Under the pieces are notes generated by a model. That model ran no database searches. It was given only the letters and a program-made list of their open reading frames with translations, and was not told the DNA's origin. From positions 1 to 37,774 of IMG/VR virus record IMGVR_UViG_3300005466_000381: a DNA stretch of 37,774 nucleotides; one strand, written 5' to 3'. Positions 14,253 to 22,617 of the stretch are shown in pieces. The first letter of the stretch is position 1, and each line of letters begins with the position of its first letter. The DNA comes from a virus. A program made the translations under genes and the position numbers.

Positions 14253-16027
14253 CTGCGCACCGCCCCGCTTGGCCGGATCGAGAGGGATAGGGACCGGAGC
14301 GCGCACCGAGCGGCCGGACCGACACCTTTGATGCGGACGCGCATGTAACGGGCCCGCGGCTTCATCCGCAGGGGCACAGGGTTCCGCCCGTCACTCGTCC
14401 CGACATTCCCGACGACGACGAACGACGCCCCCAGGTCCGAACCGAATTTCGCGTTGCCGAACGTCGCGTGACCGAATCGAGCGCCCCCCGAAGTCGCAGA
14501 GCCGGTGGCGTAGCTGATCTGAAGTTCCGGATCATCGGATGCGGCGTCCACCAGCTCGTACCGAGGCCTCACCGCCCGAACGCTGTTGATCGTGCCGCTT
14601 CCGGTTTCGTAGTCCCGGCTCACAATGTCGAGGTCGAAGGTCGATCCGTCTGCGTCGTTCTTGTTGGCGGCGCTGGGGTCGAAGTAGCCCGAGCAGTCGA
14701 CAACCCGGGACGGTTCGCTGCTCTGCACACCTAGGAGTTCGGGCTGCTGGGGGTCAGTCGAGGCCCGCACCGCAAGCGCCGGGACGTCGCCTCCGTCGCC
14801 CGTGAAGTGACACCACGGGTATACGACCTGCTCGCGGTCGCGGGTCGGGCGGTCGAGGCGGCAGACCAAGAGCGCCTTCACCTTGGCGGTGCCGCTGACG
14901 ATCGGCAGGAAGTAGTGGTTTCGGTAGACCACCGCCCGCCCGAGCCTGTAGCCGTCCGCGATGTATCGGCGGTAGGTGCGGTTGACCGGGCGCGAGATGA
15001 GCCGTGGCTGGCTCACGCCGTCCATCAGGTAGATCCCGTCGCCTCCCGGCACGACGAGCTGCTGACCGGAGGCTGCGAGGCCGCTGGCGCCGGCGAGCAC
15101 GGTGTCTCCGGAGAGCTGCTCGAGGCGGTGCTGCGGGTTGCCCGCCGCATCCACGATGTCGAGCGCCAGGCCGTCGAGGGTCCAGATCCCAGCCGTGGTG
15201 AAGATGAGGGCCGTCTGCCCCACGCTGCGCAGCCCGATCCCTTCGCCTTCGGGCAGCGTGTGTTCGTTCGTGGTGCCTTTGCTGTTGGTGAAGGTGTGAG
15301 GGTTGTTGACCTCCGTGAACTTGATCGTCCGCCCGGCGACAAAGACGAAGCGGTTGGCGCAAACGGTCACGTAGTCCCAGGTTCCGTAAGGCCCCGAGGA
15401 TGCCGATAAAACGGGATTCAGCGAGTAGCTTTTCCCGCCGCCGGTTGCGCCCTGATAGGCGTCTCGAAGGGTGATCTGACTGGTTGCGTCGACAGAGGCC
15501 ACAACGTAGGCCCGCTCGCTGCCGATCTGTAACAGCATCCCTGCATCGACCAGCGTGTTCCACGTCGTGCCCGAGCCGGTGACCACTTTCGAGCCGTTGG
15601 TCACGGTGACGGTGCCGGTCGAGTAGACCGCTGACTTCCGCGAGCCGCCATACAGCGTTCCGCCGCCGATGTAAAGAAGATCCTGGAGAGCCGCCGCCTG
15701 CTTTGGCACCGATAGACCCACCCCTCCGAGGTTGACGATGGATTCGCCGTCAGAGCCGAGCACTCCGAAGTCAGAGCCGTTGGCTACGAGGGTCCGGGGT
15801 CCGGGCTTCAGGTAGCCCGCCCAGAGCCAGGAGAGCCCGGAGGAGCCGAGGCCTTCTTTGGAGACGTAGGTGGTCCCACCGCGCCGGTAGGGGTTGCCGT
15901 CTTCGTCGAGCAGGACGTTGACCATCCTGGCCGCTCCAGCGGGAGAGATCAGTGCAGGCGCTACGTCCTGCACCTCGCCCTCGGACCAGTCCTCCTGCAC
16001 TATGCGCTCCTGCAGGGCCGGGCTCAC
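14249..16027 (-). CDS. Tail hub / nozzle-like protein, 592 aa
   Basis: GTG at 16027 follows GAGGTG by five bases and overlaps the 46-residue gene's stop (GTGA). The protein is beta-rich with propeller-like repeated strands (LLYIGGGTLYGG, NRFVFVAGRTIKFTEV, TAGIWTLDGLALDI, GGDGIYLMDGVSQPRL). It carries an inserted module at about 135-200 (TGTVTVTNGSKVVTGSGTTW) seen in many podovirus tail proteins. Position directly after the head-tail adaptor and before the fibre suits the stopper or nozzle that closes a short tail, comparable with T7 gp12-type or P22-type hub proteins. That equivalence is structural inference. Confidence 0.65.
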   Translation of the reverse strand: MSPALQERIVQEDWSEGEVQDVAPALISPAGAARMVNVLLDEDGNPYRRGGTTYVSKEGLGSSGLSWLWAGYLKPGPRTLVANGSDFGVLGSDGESIVNLGGVGLSVPKQAAALQDLLYIGGGTLYGGSRKSAVYSTGTVTVTNGSKVVTGSGTTWNTLVDAGMLLQIGSERAYVVASVDATSQITLRDAYQGATGGGKSYSLNPVLSASSGPYGTWDYVTVCANRFVFVAGRTIKFTEVNNPHTFTNSKGTTNEHTLPEGEGIGLRSVGQTALIFTTAGIWTLDGLALDIVDAAGNPQHRLEQLSGDTVLAGASGLAASGQQLVVPGGDGIYLMDGVSQPRLISRPVNRTYRRYIADGYRLGRAVVYRNHYFLPIVSGTAKVKALLVCRLDRPTRDREQVVYPWCHFTGDGGDVPALAVRASTDPQQPELLGVQSSEPSRVVDCSGYFDPSAANKNDADGSTFDLDIVSRDYETGSGTINSVRAVRPRYELVDAASDDPELQISYATGSATSGGARFGHATFGNAKFGSDLGASFVVVGNVGTSDGRNPVPLRMKPRARYMRVRIKGVGPAARCALRSLSLSIRPSGAVRR

Positions 16028-16164
16028 GGACGCACCTCGTGCTCTTTGATCCGTTGAGTCGTGATAGACATTTCCCTCAGTTCATTGCCGGTGATCGCCA
16101 GAGCAGCAATACCGCCGCCAAGCGTCCGCTGTCTCCGCCACCGGAGCCTCTGCCACCACCTCAT
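16024..16164 (-). CDS. Small coupled protein, 46 aa
   Basis: This short gene fills the gap between adaptor and tail hub exactly. Its ATG overlaps the adaptor stop (ATGA) and its TGA overlaps the hub start (GTGA). The N-terminus is strongly basic and aromatic (MRWWQRLRWRRQRTLGGG), followed by a short hydrophobic patch (IAALAIT) and a polar tail. No family is recognised. Double coupling supports translation. It could be a small DNA- or membrane-contacting tail component. Confidence 0.55.
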   Translation of the reverse strand: MRWWQRLRWRRQRTLGGGIAALAITGNELREMSITTQRIKEHEVRP

Positions 16165-16793
16165 GCCGACACCCCCAGGATCGGGACCATGAACGGATTG
16201 GAGCCGCCGCGACGCTGGTTGTCGTAGCGGACGAGTTCCCCGGCCCAGAGGTCGAACTGTTCGGCGTTGCGCTGCGCGAGTTCCGGGTTGTCCTCCACCG
16301 TCTCGTAGTACGTAGCCGACGCACCCGGGAGAAGCGCCGGATGGAAGTCCTCCGGGATCTCCGTCGGTTCGTCAGAGTCGCCGACCATCGGCGCTGGGCG
16401 GTAGACCCATTCCAGGTTGATCGCCAGGCCGGCACCGGGAGCGGGGTAGAGGATGAGCTTTCGCTGTCCGTCCTCACCAGGAGCCTCGTAATACGCCCCT
16501 TCGGCCAGCAGGGAGAGCGAGCCCGTTTCGTAACGCCGGACGGTTGCGGGATCGGTCGCTTCCCACGAATCGCCGGTCCCAAGACTGAGCGAGAGCGGGA
16601 GCAGGAGATCTGCCGGCCAGTCGTAGGAGGACTGTTCGGCGACAGTCGGGCCGATGTCGGCGGCTTTGCGCGGGTACTTCGACTTCAGCGCAAACCGCCG
16701 CCGCGCCTCGTTCAGGAGGTCGCGGGCTTCGGATGAGGAGAGGTCGAACCCGGCGAAGTCGTTCAGCCGGCTTATGAGCTGCTGGCAGTTGAT
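16161..16793 (-). CDS. Head-tail adaptor, apparently starting at ATC
   Basis: About 210 residues. The first part (INCQQLISRLNDFAGFDLSSSEARDLLNEARRRFALKSKYP) resembles the helical start of phage adaptor or head-completion proteins. The middle carries GEDGQRKLILYPAPGAG and the end EDFHPALLPGASATYYE with a long helix, as in portal-docking adaptors. No ATG, GTG or TTG exists nearby in this frame. The only site with a good ribosome-binding site (GGAGG, seven bases upstream) is ATC at 16793. The preceding gene overlaps by 22 bases. Either a rare ATC start is used or the frame is joined to the previous gene by frameshifting. Confidence 0.7.
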   Translation of the reverse strand: MNCQQLISRLNDFAGFDLSSSEARDLLNEARRRFALKSKYPRKAADIGPTVAEQSSYDWPADLLLPLSLSLGTGDSWEATDPATVRRYETGSLSLLAEGAYYEAPGEDGQRKLILYPAPGAGLAINLEWVYRPAPMVGDSDEPTEIPEDFHPALLPGASATYYETVEDNPELAQRNAEQFDLWAGELVRYDNQRRGGSNPFMVPILGVSA

Positions 16794-17353
16794 GGGTCGC
16801 CTCCGTGGGAATCGGAAGACGCACCCGGCACCGGCTCGGTGTCGAACTCCCTCAGTCTCGTTGCGGCCGCTTCTGCGACCTGGAGCACCGAGGGGCGCTT
16901 GTGAGTGTCCTGCTCTTTTGCGATGACCTCTTCGACGCCCTGGAGGTCGCCGGACGCCGCCGCCTCTGCGATGGCGGTCATCTGCTGATCGACCGTCGGA
17001 CGGGGCTCGTCGGGCGCAGCGCCCAGCTCCCAGAAGCCTTCCGGGTTGTTGTAGAGCCAGTGATTCCGCAAGAACAGAATCAGCTTCTCGTCGTCGGTCT
17101 TGAAGATGGAATGCGCGAATTCGACCTTCCACGGAGTGCGGTCGACAGCTTTCGGCTCCTCGCCGCGAGCTTCGCGCTGCTCATTGAGATCCTCCTGGCG
17201 GTTCAGCCACTCCTGTTCGTCGAGGACGGTTTTCTCGCCTTCGCCGTCAGAGACGTAGCGGACCTTTTTGCGGGTGAGCACCTGATTAGGCGACTTCGCG
17301 ATGAAGGTCACGGTTTTCGCCTTCGTCTCCTCTGATGCGGTTGCGGTGCTCAT
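16772..17353 (-). CDS. Capsid-adjacent hypothetical protein, 193 aa
   Basis: ATG at 17353 follows AAAGGACAAGG. The N-terminal half is mixed strand and helix (KTVTFIAKSPNQVLTRKKVRYV). The central segment WKVEFAHSIFKTDDEKLILFLRNHWLYNNPEGFWE resembles a common phage motif placed after capsid genes, where a short peptide tests whether a residue range is reached. The C-terminus is acidic, then Ser/Gly-rich. It lies between the major capsid protein and the adaptor. A head-completion or decoration role is plausible; the family is not certain. Confidence 0.6.
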   Translation of the reverse strand: MSTATASEETKAKTVTFIAKSPNQVLTRKKVRYVSDGEGEKTVLDEQEWLNRQEDLNEQREARGEEPKAVDRTPWKVEFAHSIFKTDDEKLILFLRNHWLYNNPEGFWELGAAPDEPRPTVDQQMTAIAEAAASGDLQGVEEVIAKEQDTHKRPSVLQVAEAAATRLREFDTEPVPGASSDSHGGDPSTASSS

Positions 17354-17374
17354 CCTTGTCCTTTCAGTCGAGAT

Positions 17375-17412
17375 GAGGGGCGGCTGCAGGCCAGTGGCCC
17401 GCGCCGCCCCTC
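17375..17412 (-). terminator. Strong hairpin after the capsid gene
   Basis: GAGGGGCGGC pairs perfectly with GCCGCCCCTC, and a GGCC-AGT-GGCC stem lies in the loop. It fills the 65-base gap just after the capsid stop (17419). No T-run follows. It may be a partial terminator or an mRNA end-stabiliser that gives capsid mRNA in excess, as in many phages. Confidence 0.45.
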
Positions 17413-17418
17413 TCAGGT

Positions 17419-18600
17419 TCAGCCGGTGACGCCGGTGAGGACCCCTCCGGTCTTCGGCTGCGGGAACTCGTAGCCGCCCTCCGTGAGGATCTCGTCCTTC
17501 TGGCCGTCGCGGTCGTTCTCCTGTCGGTTGGGCAGGAGCTTCGTTTCGCGAGAGCCGCCGGGACCGCCTCCAAGAGGCCGCCATTTCGGCGGAGCCTTCT
17601 CGAAGTCCACGGCGATGGCATAGCCGCCCCACACCGCGCCTTCGAGCAGGTTGTGCTTGACCAAGGCGATTTCGCCGTGAGCGCTCATGTATTTGGTGAT
17701 GTTCAGGCCGTACGTGGTGTCCATGTCGGCCTGGATCACCTGGAGCTTGCTGACGGCGAATTTGTTTATCACCGAGAGCACCAGCGGCGAGACGAACGCG
17801 GTCTTTTTGCTGCCGTAGCGGCAGATCGTCCGCACCCATTCCTCAAACTCCGCTTCCGTCAACGTCCCGCCAGCGTCCTGGCGGTTGGACGTGTAGAACG
17901 AGAGGAGGCCGCCGCTGGTGCGGAGTTTCTTCCCGTTCGGGCCGGTGGTTTCGCCCTTGGAGTTGAAGAGAGCCTTCGTCTCCAGGCCGATCAAATGTTC
18001 CCGGTTGCGCTCCTGGTGCTGGTAGACCCAGTCATGCGGCGACGTCTGGTTCTGGGAGCTCATCCAGGTCCCGGAGGCCTCGATGGTGGTCCGGGTGATC
18101 TCGGTGAGATTGGTCTTTTTGGTTGGACCCTGCGACCGCGCTTCCGGCGACCGCGCACCCTCTTCGGACACTTCGCCGATCACGAACAGGGGGTCGTTGT
18201 CGACCAGAGCCGCCGCCGTGGTTCCAGAGAACCCGCGGCTGACTTTGATTTTGCTCGATCCCGGCTTGCTTTCGACGTAGAGCTCCTCGCCCGTTCGCGG
18301 CACGATGATGATCTGCCCAGGGGCGAAGATGTCTTCGGTGTCGACGACGAGTTCGGTAGCGCCGGAGGCGTAGCCTTCGGCTTTGTTGATCGCGTCGAAG
18401 CGAGCATCGCGTTCGCTTTCGACCCAACTGAATTCCGGGTCGCCCGCGAGTTTGGTGTTGCCACCCTCGCGGATGCGCCGGCTGATGACGGTGAGCGGTG
18501 CAGCCTCCGGCTCAAGCCGGACGATCTCGGGGGCAATGTCGATGTACCGCTGAACGGTCGCGACGTTGCCCGTGTTTCTCTGACCCGTGACGGTGCTCAT
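17419..18600 (-). CDS. Major capsid protein, SU10 / DUF5309 type
   Basis: 393 residues, probably HK97-fold. The start (ATG 18600) follows ATAGGAG. The N-terminus (TVQRYIDIAPEIVRLEPEAAPLTVI) and the pattern SWVESERDAR are typical of the SU10-type capsid family. An inserted beta-module (ELVVDTEDIFAPGQIIIVP, VSRGFSG) precedes TNLTEITRTTIEASGTW. The C-terminal part (MSAHGEIALVKHNLLEG) forms the P-domain strands. It sits directly after the scaffold-like gene and before a hairpin, the usual site of the most highly expressed structural gene. The call is from remembered family pattern, not a search. Confidence 0.82.
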   Translation of the reverse strand: MSTVTGQRNTGNVATVQRYIDIAPEIVRLEPEAAPLTVISRRIREGGNTKLAGDPEFSWVESERDARFDAINKAEGYASGATELVVDTEDIFAPGQIIIVPRTGEELYVESKPGSSKIKVSRGFSGTTAAALVDNDPLFVIGEVSEEGARSPEARSQGPTKKTNLTEITRTTIEASGTWMSSQNQTSPHDWVYQHQERNREHLIGLETKALFNSKGETTGPNGKKLRTSGGLLSFYTSNRQDAGGTLTEAEFEEWVRTICRYGSKKTAFVSPLVLSVINKFAVSKLQVIQADMDTTYGLNITKYMSAHGEIALVKHNLLEGAVWGGYAIAVDFEKAPPKWRPLGGGPGGSRETKLLPNRQENDRDGQKDEILTEGGYEFPQPKTGGVLTGVTG

Positions 18601-18628
18601 GGGGTTCTCCTATCGGGCAAGGAGGTCA

Positions 18629-19363
18629 TCAGCCGAAGACGCTGCGCGCCGTTGGCCTGTAGACCTCAGACTTGTAGGTGTCGGATAGGGAGGGGTTGCC
18701 CGCCTGGGTCTGGCCCGCATGCGTCTCAAGGGACGCTCCCTGCGTCGCGGCCTGCTCGGCCGGTACTGCTGCGGCGTCGGCCAACTCGGCTTTCACCGCT
18801 TTGTAAAGCTTCTCGACAATCTGAGCGTTGTAGATCAGATTGGGATTGCCGGTGAGGGCGACGAGATCGTTGATCTCGGTCGTCAGTTTCGGCATGACCT
18901 CTTTGCTCATGATGTCCGGGTAGCGATCACCCAGAGCTTTCATGTCGCGGGCCGCAAGTTCCCGCTGGAGCGGGGCGACCTGCTCTTGAACGATCCCGGC
19001 CACCAGGGCGTGCGCCTCGTCGAGCTGCGCCTGTGCCTCGGGACTCTGGAGTCCCTGCTCGGTCTCCGGCTGGATCGCGGCAGTTTGCTCTTCGGCCGAG
19101 GCGGCGTTTTCGTCCCCGGTCTCCAGCGCTGAGAGAAGGTCGGTGGCGAGGCTTTCCTCCTCGGCCGGTTTCTGGCTCTGCATGAAGGCGTCAAAGGACG
19201 CTTTCATGTCGGCGAAGGCACCCTCCATGCCCCGCTGCGGGGTCGGTTGCTCGATCCCCTGCTCTTGCGCAACCTGCTCGGTCGGCTGAGCGGGTGCCTG
19301 TACGGCTTGAGCGGCCTGCTCCTCGGCAACTGCCGGCGGCTGGCCTGCGACGCTTGCCTCCAT
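18629..19363 (-). CDS. Probable scaffolding protein, 244 aa
   Basis: Acidic and Gln/Ala/Glu-rich. The first 90 residues are low-complexity (AAQAVQAPAQPTEQVAQEQG) and the rest mostly helical with YPDIMSKEVMPKLTTEI and a basic C-terminal end (YKSEVYRPTARSVFG). This is typical of scaffolds that guide procapsid assembly and then leave. It starts with TGATG coupling after AAGGAGG, one gene before the capsid protein. No protease domain is visible. Confidence 0.7.
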   Translation of the reverse strand: MEASVAGQPPAVAEEQAAQAVQAPAQPTEQVAQEQGIEQPTPQRGMEGAFADMKASFDAFMQSQKPAEEESLATDLLSALETGDENAASAEEQTAAIQPETEQGLQSPEAQAQLDEAHALVAGIVQEQVAPLQRELAARDMKALGDRYPDIMSKEVMPKLTTEINDLVALTGNPNLIYNAQIVEKLYKAVKAELADAAAVPAEQAATQGASLETHAGQTQAGNPSLSDTYKSEVYRPTARSVFG

Positions 19364-19689
19364 CAGGACTCCTCCTTGATCTCGGCCTCACGCGCCTGCG
19401 TCTTGGCCTGCTCTCCTGCCTCAACGAGGCCGCTGGCGATCGATTCGATAGCCGCGACCCCTTTCATCTCTCCGGTGAGGCTGGCGTACTTGGCGGCCTC
19501 GATGGCTCCGGAGATGGCCATGAGACTTCCGATGAGCACCCGCTGGTAGGCGGATGCTCCTGCCTTCAGGTGCTCCCACCCCGGATGTTCCATGAGAGCC
19601 GCCACGCTCTCGCCGATCTCGACGCGCTGAGCGGCCGACTCGGAGAGAGCAAGAGGAATCGGCGGGGCTGGTTGCGAGGTGAGAAGCAT
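19363..19689 (-). CDS. Small head-region protein, 108 aa
   Basis: Mostly helical. A Pro-rich start (MLLTSQPAPPIPLALSES) leads to GESVAALMEHPGWEHLKAG and then Ala/Ile-rich helices (LIGSLMAISGAIEAAKYASLTGE). The EHPGW region is reminiscent of small proteins near phage scaffold genes, but no family is assigned. It has no clear ribosome-binding site. Its start codon lies within the AT-centred palindrome at 19681-19700. The stop overlaps the scaffold start. Confidence 0.6.
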   Translation of the reverse strand: MLLTSQPAPPIPLALSESAAQRVEIGESVAALMEHPGWEHLKAGASAYQRVLIGSLMAISGAIEAAKYASLTGEMKGVAAIESIASGLVEAGEQAKTQAREAEIKEES

Positions 19690-19700
19690 TTACTTCGCGC
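19681..19700. promoter_or_regulatory. AT-centred palindrome (site 2 of 3)
   Basis: On the plus strand it reads GAAGCATTTACTTC, one change from the perfect palindrome at 3173-3192. It covers the ATG (19689) of the 108-residue gene. Binding here could block or expose that start. Confidence 0.45.
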
Positions 19701-19710
19701 CAGTATTCGG

Positions 19711-19869
19711 CTATCGGCGGACGGAACTGCGACGAGCCCGTTTGACGAGCTTCCGTTTGGCGCTGAGCGGGTGCGGGCGAAGGACTGGCCTTCCCCGCAG
19801 CATGGCTTCGAGAGTCGCGCCGGGCACCCGTGGCCGCCCTTTCCGGTATGGCTGTGCCCGGCGCGACAA
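19711..19869 (-). CDS. Arg-rich small protein, 52 aa, TTG start
   Basis: TTG at 19869 follows AAGGA by eight bases, the site lying in the end of the previous gene. The product is strongly basic (YRKGRPRVPG, SAKRKLVKRARRSSVRR) with no acidic residue except one Glu. It may bind nucleic acid or the inner capsid surface. It fills what would otherwise be a 180-base gap in a compact operon. The start codon and coding status are moderately supported. Confidence 0.5.
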   Translation of the reverse strand: MSRRAQPYRKGRPRVPGATLEAMLRGRPVLRPHPLSAKRKLVKRARRSSVRR

Positions 19870-19872
19870 AGC

Positions 19873-20178
19873 TCAGTCCTTGACCGAGAACTGGTGGAAG
19901 CGGAACTCGCCCTCGACCTCTGCGCCCGCCAGCCACGGCCCCTTACCGAGACCTTTCACTTCGAGAGTGCCGTCCGTGGCGACCTTAGCCGTGGCGGTGG
20001 GGTCGGGGAAGGGGCGACGACCCGTGGTGCGCTCAACCGTCACTTGCTGGGTGGGCCAGAAGCCGACCTCGGACTCGGGCGGGAAGCGGTGGTTCGCGAC
20101 CGTGACCGCCTTGGACTTCGATTTGCTCACCCGGGTGCGCGCCGGTCGTTTCTTGGTGGCTTTCGTTTTGGTTGCCAT
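19873..20178 (-). CDS. Portal-adjacent small protein, 101 aa
   Basis: A strong AGGAGGGTGAA precedes the ATG at 20178. The first 30 residues are basic and Thr/Lys-rich (MATKTKATKKRPARTRVSK). The rest is beta-like (VGFWPTQQVTVE, TLEVKGLGKG, EGEFRFHQFSVKD). It starts two bases after the portal stop. A minor capsid or decoration role is possible; no family is recognised. Confidence 0.6.
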   Translation of the reverse strand: MATKTKATKKRPARTRVSKSKSKAVTVANHRFPPESEVGFWPTQQVTVERTTGRRPFPDPTATAKVATDGTLEVKGLGKGPWLAGAEVEGEFRFHQFSVKD

Positions 20179-20179
20179 T

Positions 20180-22099
20180 TCACCCTCCTACGGGTTCGGG
20201 CGACGGAGCCGCCGCCGTGGTTTCCGATTCGGGCGCTTGGCCCGCAGCTTCTTCGGGTTGGGCCGCTTCGTTGGACTGGAGAGCGGCTTCGAGGATCTTG
20301 GTGACCTCTTCTTCGGGGACGCCCGCCTCTCGCATCGCCTGGCCGATGTGCTGGACGATCTGACCGACATCGGGACCGGCCGGAGCTTCTTTCACCCAGT
20401 CGCCGACGTTGTCGATGTCGTGCTGGGCGAGAACGTATTTGATGAACTCGGGGACGTTGAGCTGTTCCGCGAAGGGAGCGAGCGTATTTGCGAGTTCCAT
20501 CGCGTCGTGCTTCTTCTGCGCCGGATCGTCGGCTTCGGTCGAGCCGTCGACCGGCACCATTTCGATGTTCGCAGCCATCAGCTCTGGCGGGACCTCGATG
20601 AAGGCAAAGCCCGTCGGGGTTGTGCTGTCCTCGATCCGGACGGTCTGCGCGGCTTCTTCGCTCACGTAGAACTGTTCGTAGAGGGCTTTGCGCTGCGCCG
20701 CCTCGGGGACCAGTAGGTCGATGTGGAGGTTCTTCGCCTTCTGCTTGATCCGCAGGTTGGCGGCAGCCTGGACAAGCTGGGTGCCGGTGGCGGTTTCCTC
20801 GCCGCCAGATCCGACTACGGCTTCGGACATTGCGCTCGTAAGCTCGATGTCACCCTTGATCGCCTGCTCCTCGGACTCTCCCGACTGTGGGATGTCCACG
20901 AAGGGCATCGGCTGGATGACCTCGTTGGGATTGGCGAAAACCGGGTTGAAAACGCCGGCGCCCGTGACAATTTTGGCCGGATCGAGAGTACCCACCTGGT
21001 AGAAGTAGCCGCGATTGAGAGCCAGAGTCGCCGCGTCCCGCCGCTGACCCCGCAGGGTGTTCAGCTCCCACTGGAGATGGGCGATCGGCTCGACCTCGCC
21101 GATGCCGCAGAACTCCTGCTCTACGAGGGTGGGGCGGAAGATCTGGAAGGGGAAGTCGCCGTGGAGAAAGGGGTTCGCGTCTTCCTGGACCATCAGCTCG
21201 CGGTCGAGGACGGTAATCACCTGATCCCGGTCGTGGTACTCCCACACCTCGTGAAGCTCGTTGCCGCTGGTTTCGTAGTTGCTCAGCCCCGCGGCCTGCA
21301 GGCGGCCGTCCCAAGCTTCGCCGCGTTTGGTGGAAGAGCCCATGCTGGCGATGGCACCTAGGTCCACCTCAACCCAGCCGCCGCTCCTCCCTTGAGCCCG
21401 GTTCTTCCGGCCTTCGAGGACACGGTCTTTCACGTAAGCGCCGGATCGCCAAGTGCGGTGAATGACATACGAGGCGGTCTCGAGATCGCGGGCGGTGGGG
21501 TCCCAGAAGAAGTCGTAGACGTCAACCGACTCGACCTGTGGTCCCTCGAAGACGATGATCTGCTCATCAACCACTTTCTGCCCACCGAAGAACTTCTTCG
21601 CGATCTTCTTGCCGTCGCGGGTCTTCTTTTCCCAGTAGTCCTTCTGGACGCCGAGGCCGTAGCGGAAGCCTGAGCGGGCGGTTTCCTGAAGTTTGCGCTC
21701 GTACTTCATCGCGGAGTTGTCGCGTTCGTAGAGCCGCTCCATCGCGCGACAATCCTCCGGGGTGACTTCGGGATCTCCGGGGAGGCCGCGGTAGCGCGGG
21801 GTCCGTGAAAGGACCCGCGGCACATTGGTCTCGATGACCGTGAAGCAGTAGGGGACGAACAGCTCCTGCCCGAAGTGGCGGCGGATTTCCTGCTGGACGA
21901 CGTCTTTGTCGTTCGGGGTGGCGGCCTGAGCGTGCGCGGAGGCGAGGCGCCGCCAGTTACGGGAAAGGCCGTAGAAGTTGTTCCAGCGCGGGACCAGCTG
22001 GGAGTGCAGCTTGTCGGCGGCTTGGAATTTGTCGATCACGCCCTGGAGGCAGCGCTTCTCCTCCTCGGTGTGATCGTCTTTTTTGGCGAGACCGGACAT
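20180..22099 (-). CDS. Portal protein, 639 aa
   Basis: The portal forms the dodecameric ring through which DNA enters and leaves the head. The N-terminal half has the usual helical start (LHSQLVPRWNNFYGLSRNW) and stretches such as PYCFTVIETNVPRVLS, VDVYDFFWDPTARDLETASYVIHR and GIGEVEPIAHLQWELNTLRGQRRDA. The last is the long stem-helix region common to podovirus-type portals. The C-terminus is acidic and Ala/Glu/Pro-rich, suggesting a barrel or disordered tail. The length fits P22- and SU10-like portals. It starts by overlapping the previous stop (ATGA) and precedes the scaffold/capsid cluster. Confidence 0.85.
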   Translation of the reverse strand: MSGLAKKDDHTEEEKRCLQGVIDKFQAADKLHSQLVPRWNNFYGLSRNWRRLASAHAQAATPNDKDVVQQEIRRHFGQELFVPYCFTVIETNVPRVLSRTPRYRGLPGDPEVTPEDCRAMERLYERDNSAMKYERKLQETARSGFRYGLGVQKDYWEKKTRDGKKIAKKFFGGQKVVDEQIIVFEGPQVESVDVYDFFWDPTARDLETASYVIHRTWRSGAYVKDRVLEGRKNRAQGRSGGWVEVDLGAIASMGSSTKRGEAWDGRLQAAGLSNYETSGNELHEVWEYHDRDQVITVLDRELMVQEDANPFLHGDFPFQIFRPTLVEQEFCGIGEVEPIAHLQWELNTLRGQRRDAATLALNRGYFYQVGTLDPAKIVTGAGVFNPVFANPNEVIQPMPFVDIPQSGESEEQAIKGDIELTSAMSEAVVGSGGEETATGTQLVQAAANLRIKQKAKNLHIDLLVPEAAQRKALYEQFYVSEEAAQTVRIEDSTTPTGFAFIEVPPELMAANIEMVPVDGSTEADDPAQKKHDAMELANTLAPFAEQLNVPEFIKYVLAQHDIDNVGDWVKEAPAGPDVGQIVQHIGQAMREAGVPEEEVTKILEAALQSNEAAQPEEAAGQAPESETTAAAPSPEPVGG

Positions 22100-22617
22100 C
22101 AGGCGGGGGTGGGTTCTTCCTTCTCAGCCCACTCCGGATCGCTGTGGCCGCATTGCCCGCACGTGACCGCCCCGGTACTTCCAGTGGTGATCCGGAACTC
22201 CGGGTCGTGGACGCAGTCGTCTGGGTTAACGGTCGGCGTCTTGACTGCGATCCGCGCAGGCGCCTCGCTGAACTCCGAGACCTTGACGCCCTCGATCTCC
22301 TCTGGGGGAGGGGCAGCGACAACCCGGGCGTCACGGCTCTCGTACTCGAAGCGGAGCATCGCGGTCTCGTATTCGCCGGCCTCGTCCTCCTGGGCGAGGT
22401 GACCGTCAGGAGTGAGGCGCTCGCGCAAGGTGACAACGTAGCCTTGGCCGCCCATCTCCTGGATGTAGGTCAGGAGATTGGTGAGGGCGATGATGGTCGG
22501 CCCGTCGAAGCGGTCACCGAGGGCGGAGGCCGCCCGGTGCGCCGCCGCGTCTCCGGGAAAGAACCCGTGTTCGCGGTTCTGGGCGATCACAATGTCCTCG
22601 ATCCGCTTGCGGGCCAT
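22099..22617 (-). CDS. Hypothetical protein with C-terminal zinc motif, 172 aa
   Basis: ATG at 22617 overlaps the zinc-finger gene's stop (TGATG). The first 90 residues look helical (DIVIAQNREHGFFPG, GPTIIALTNLLTYIQEMGGQGY). The C-terminal end has DCVHDPEFR followed by VTCGQCGHSD, giving Cys, His, Cys and Cys as possible zinc ligands. It lies between TerL and the portal. It may assist packaging, but the function is not known. Confidence 0.6.
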   Translation of the reverse strand: MARKRIEDIVIAQNREHGFFPGDAAAHRAASALGDRFDGPTIIALTNLLTYIQEMGGQGYVVTLRERLTPDGHLAQEDEAGEYETAMLRFEYESRDARVVAAPPPEEIEGVKVSEFSEAPARIAVKTPTVNPDDCVHDPEFRITTGSTGAVTCGQCGHSDPEWAEKEEPTPA

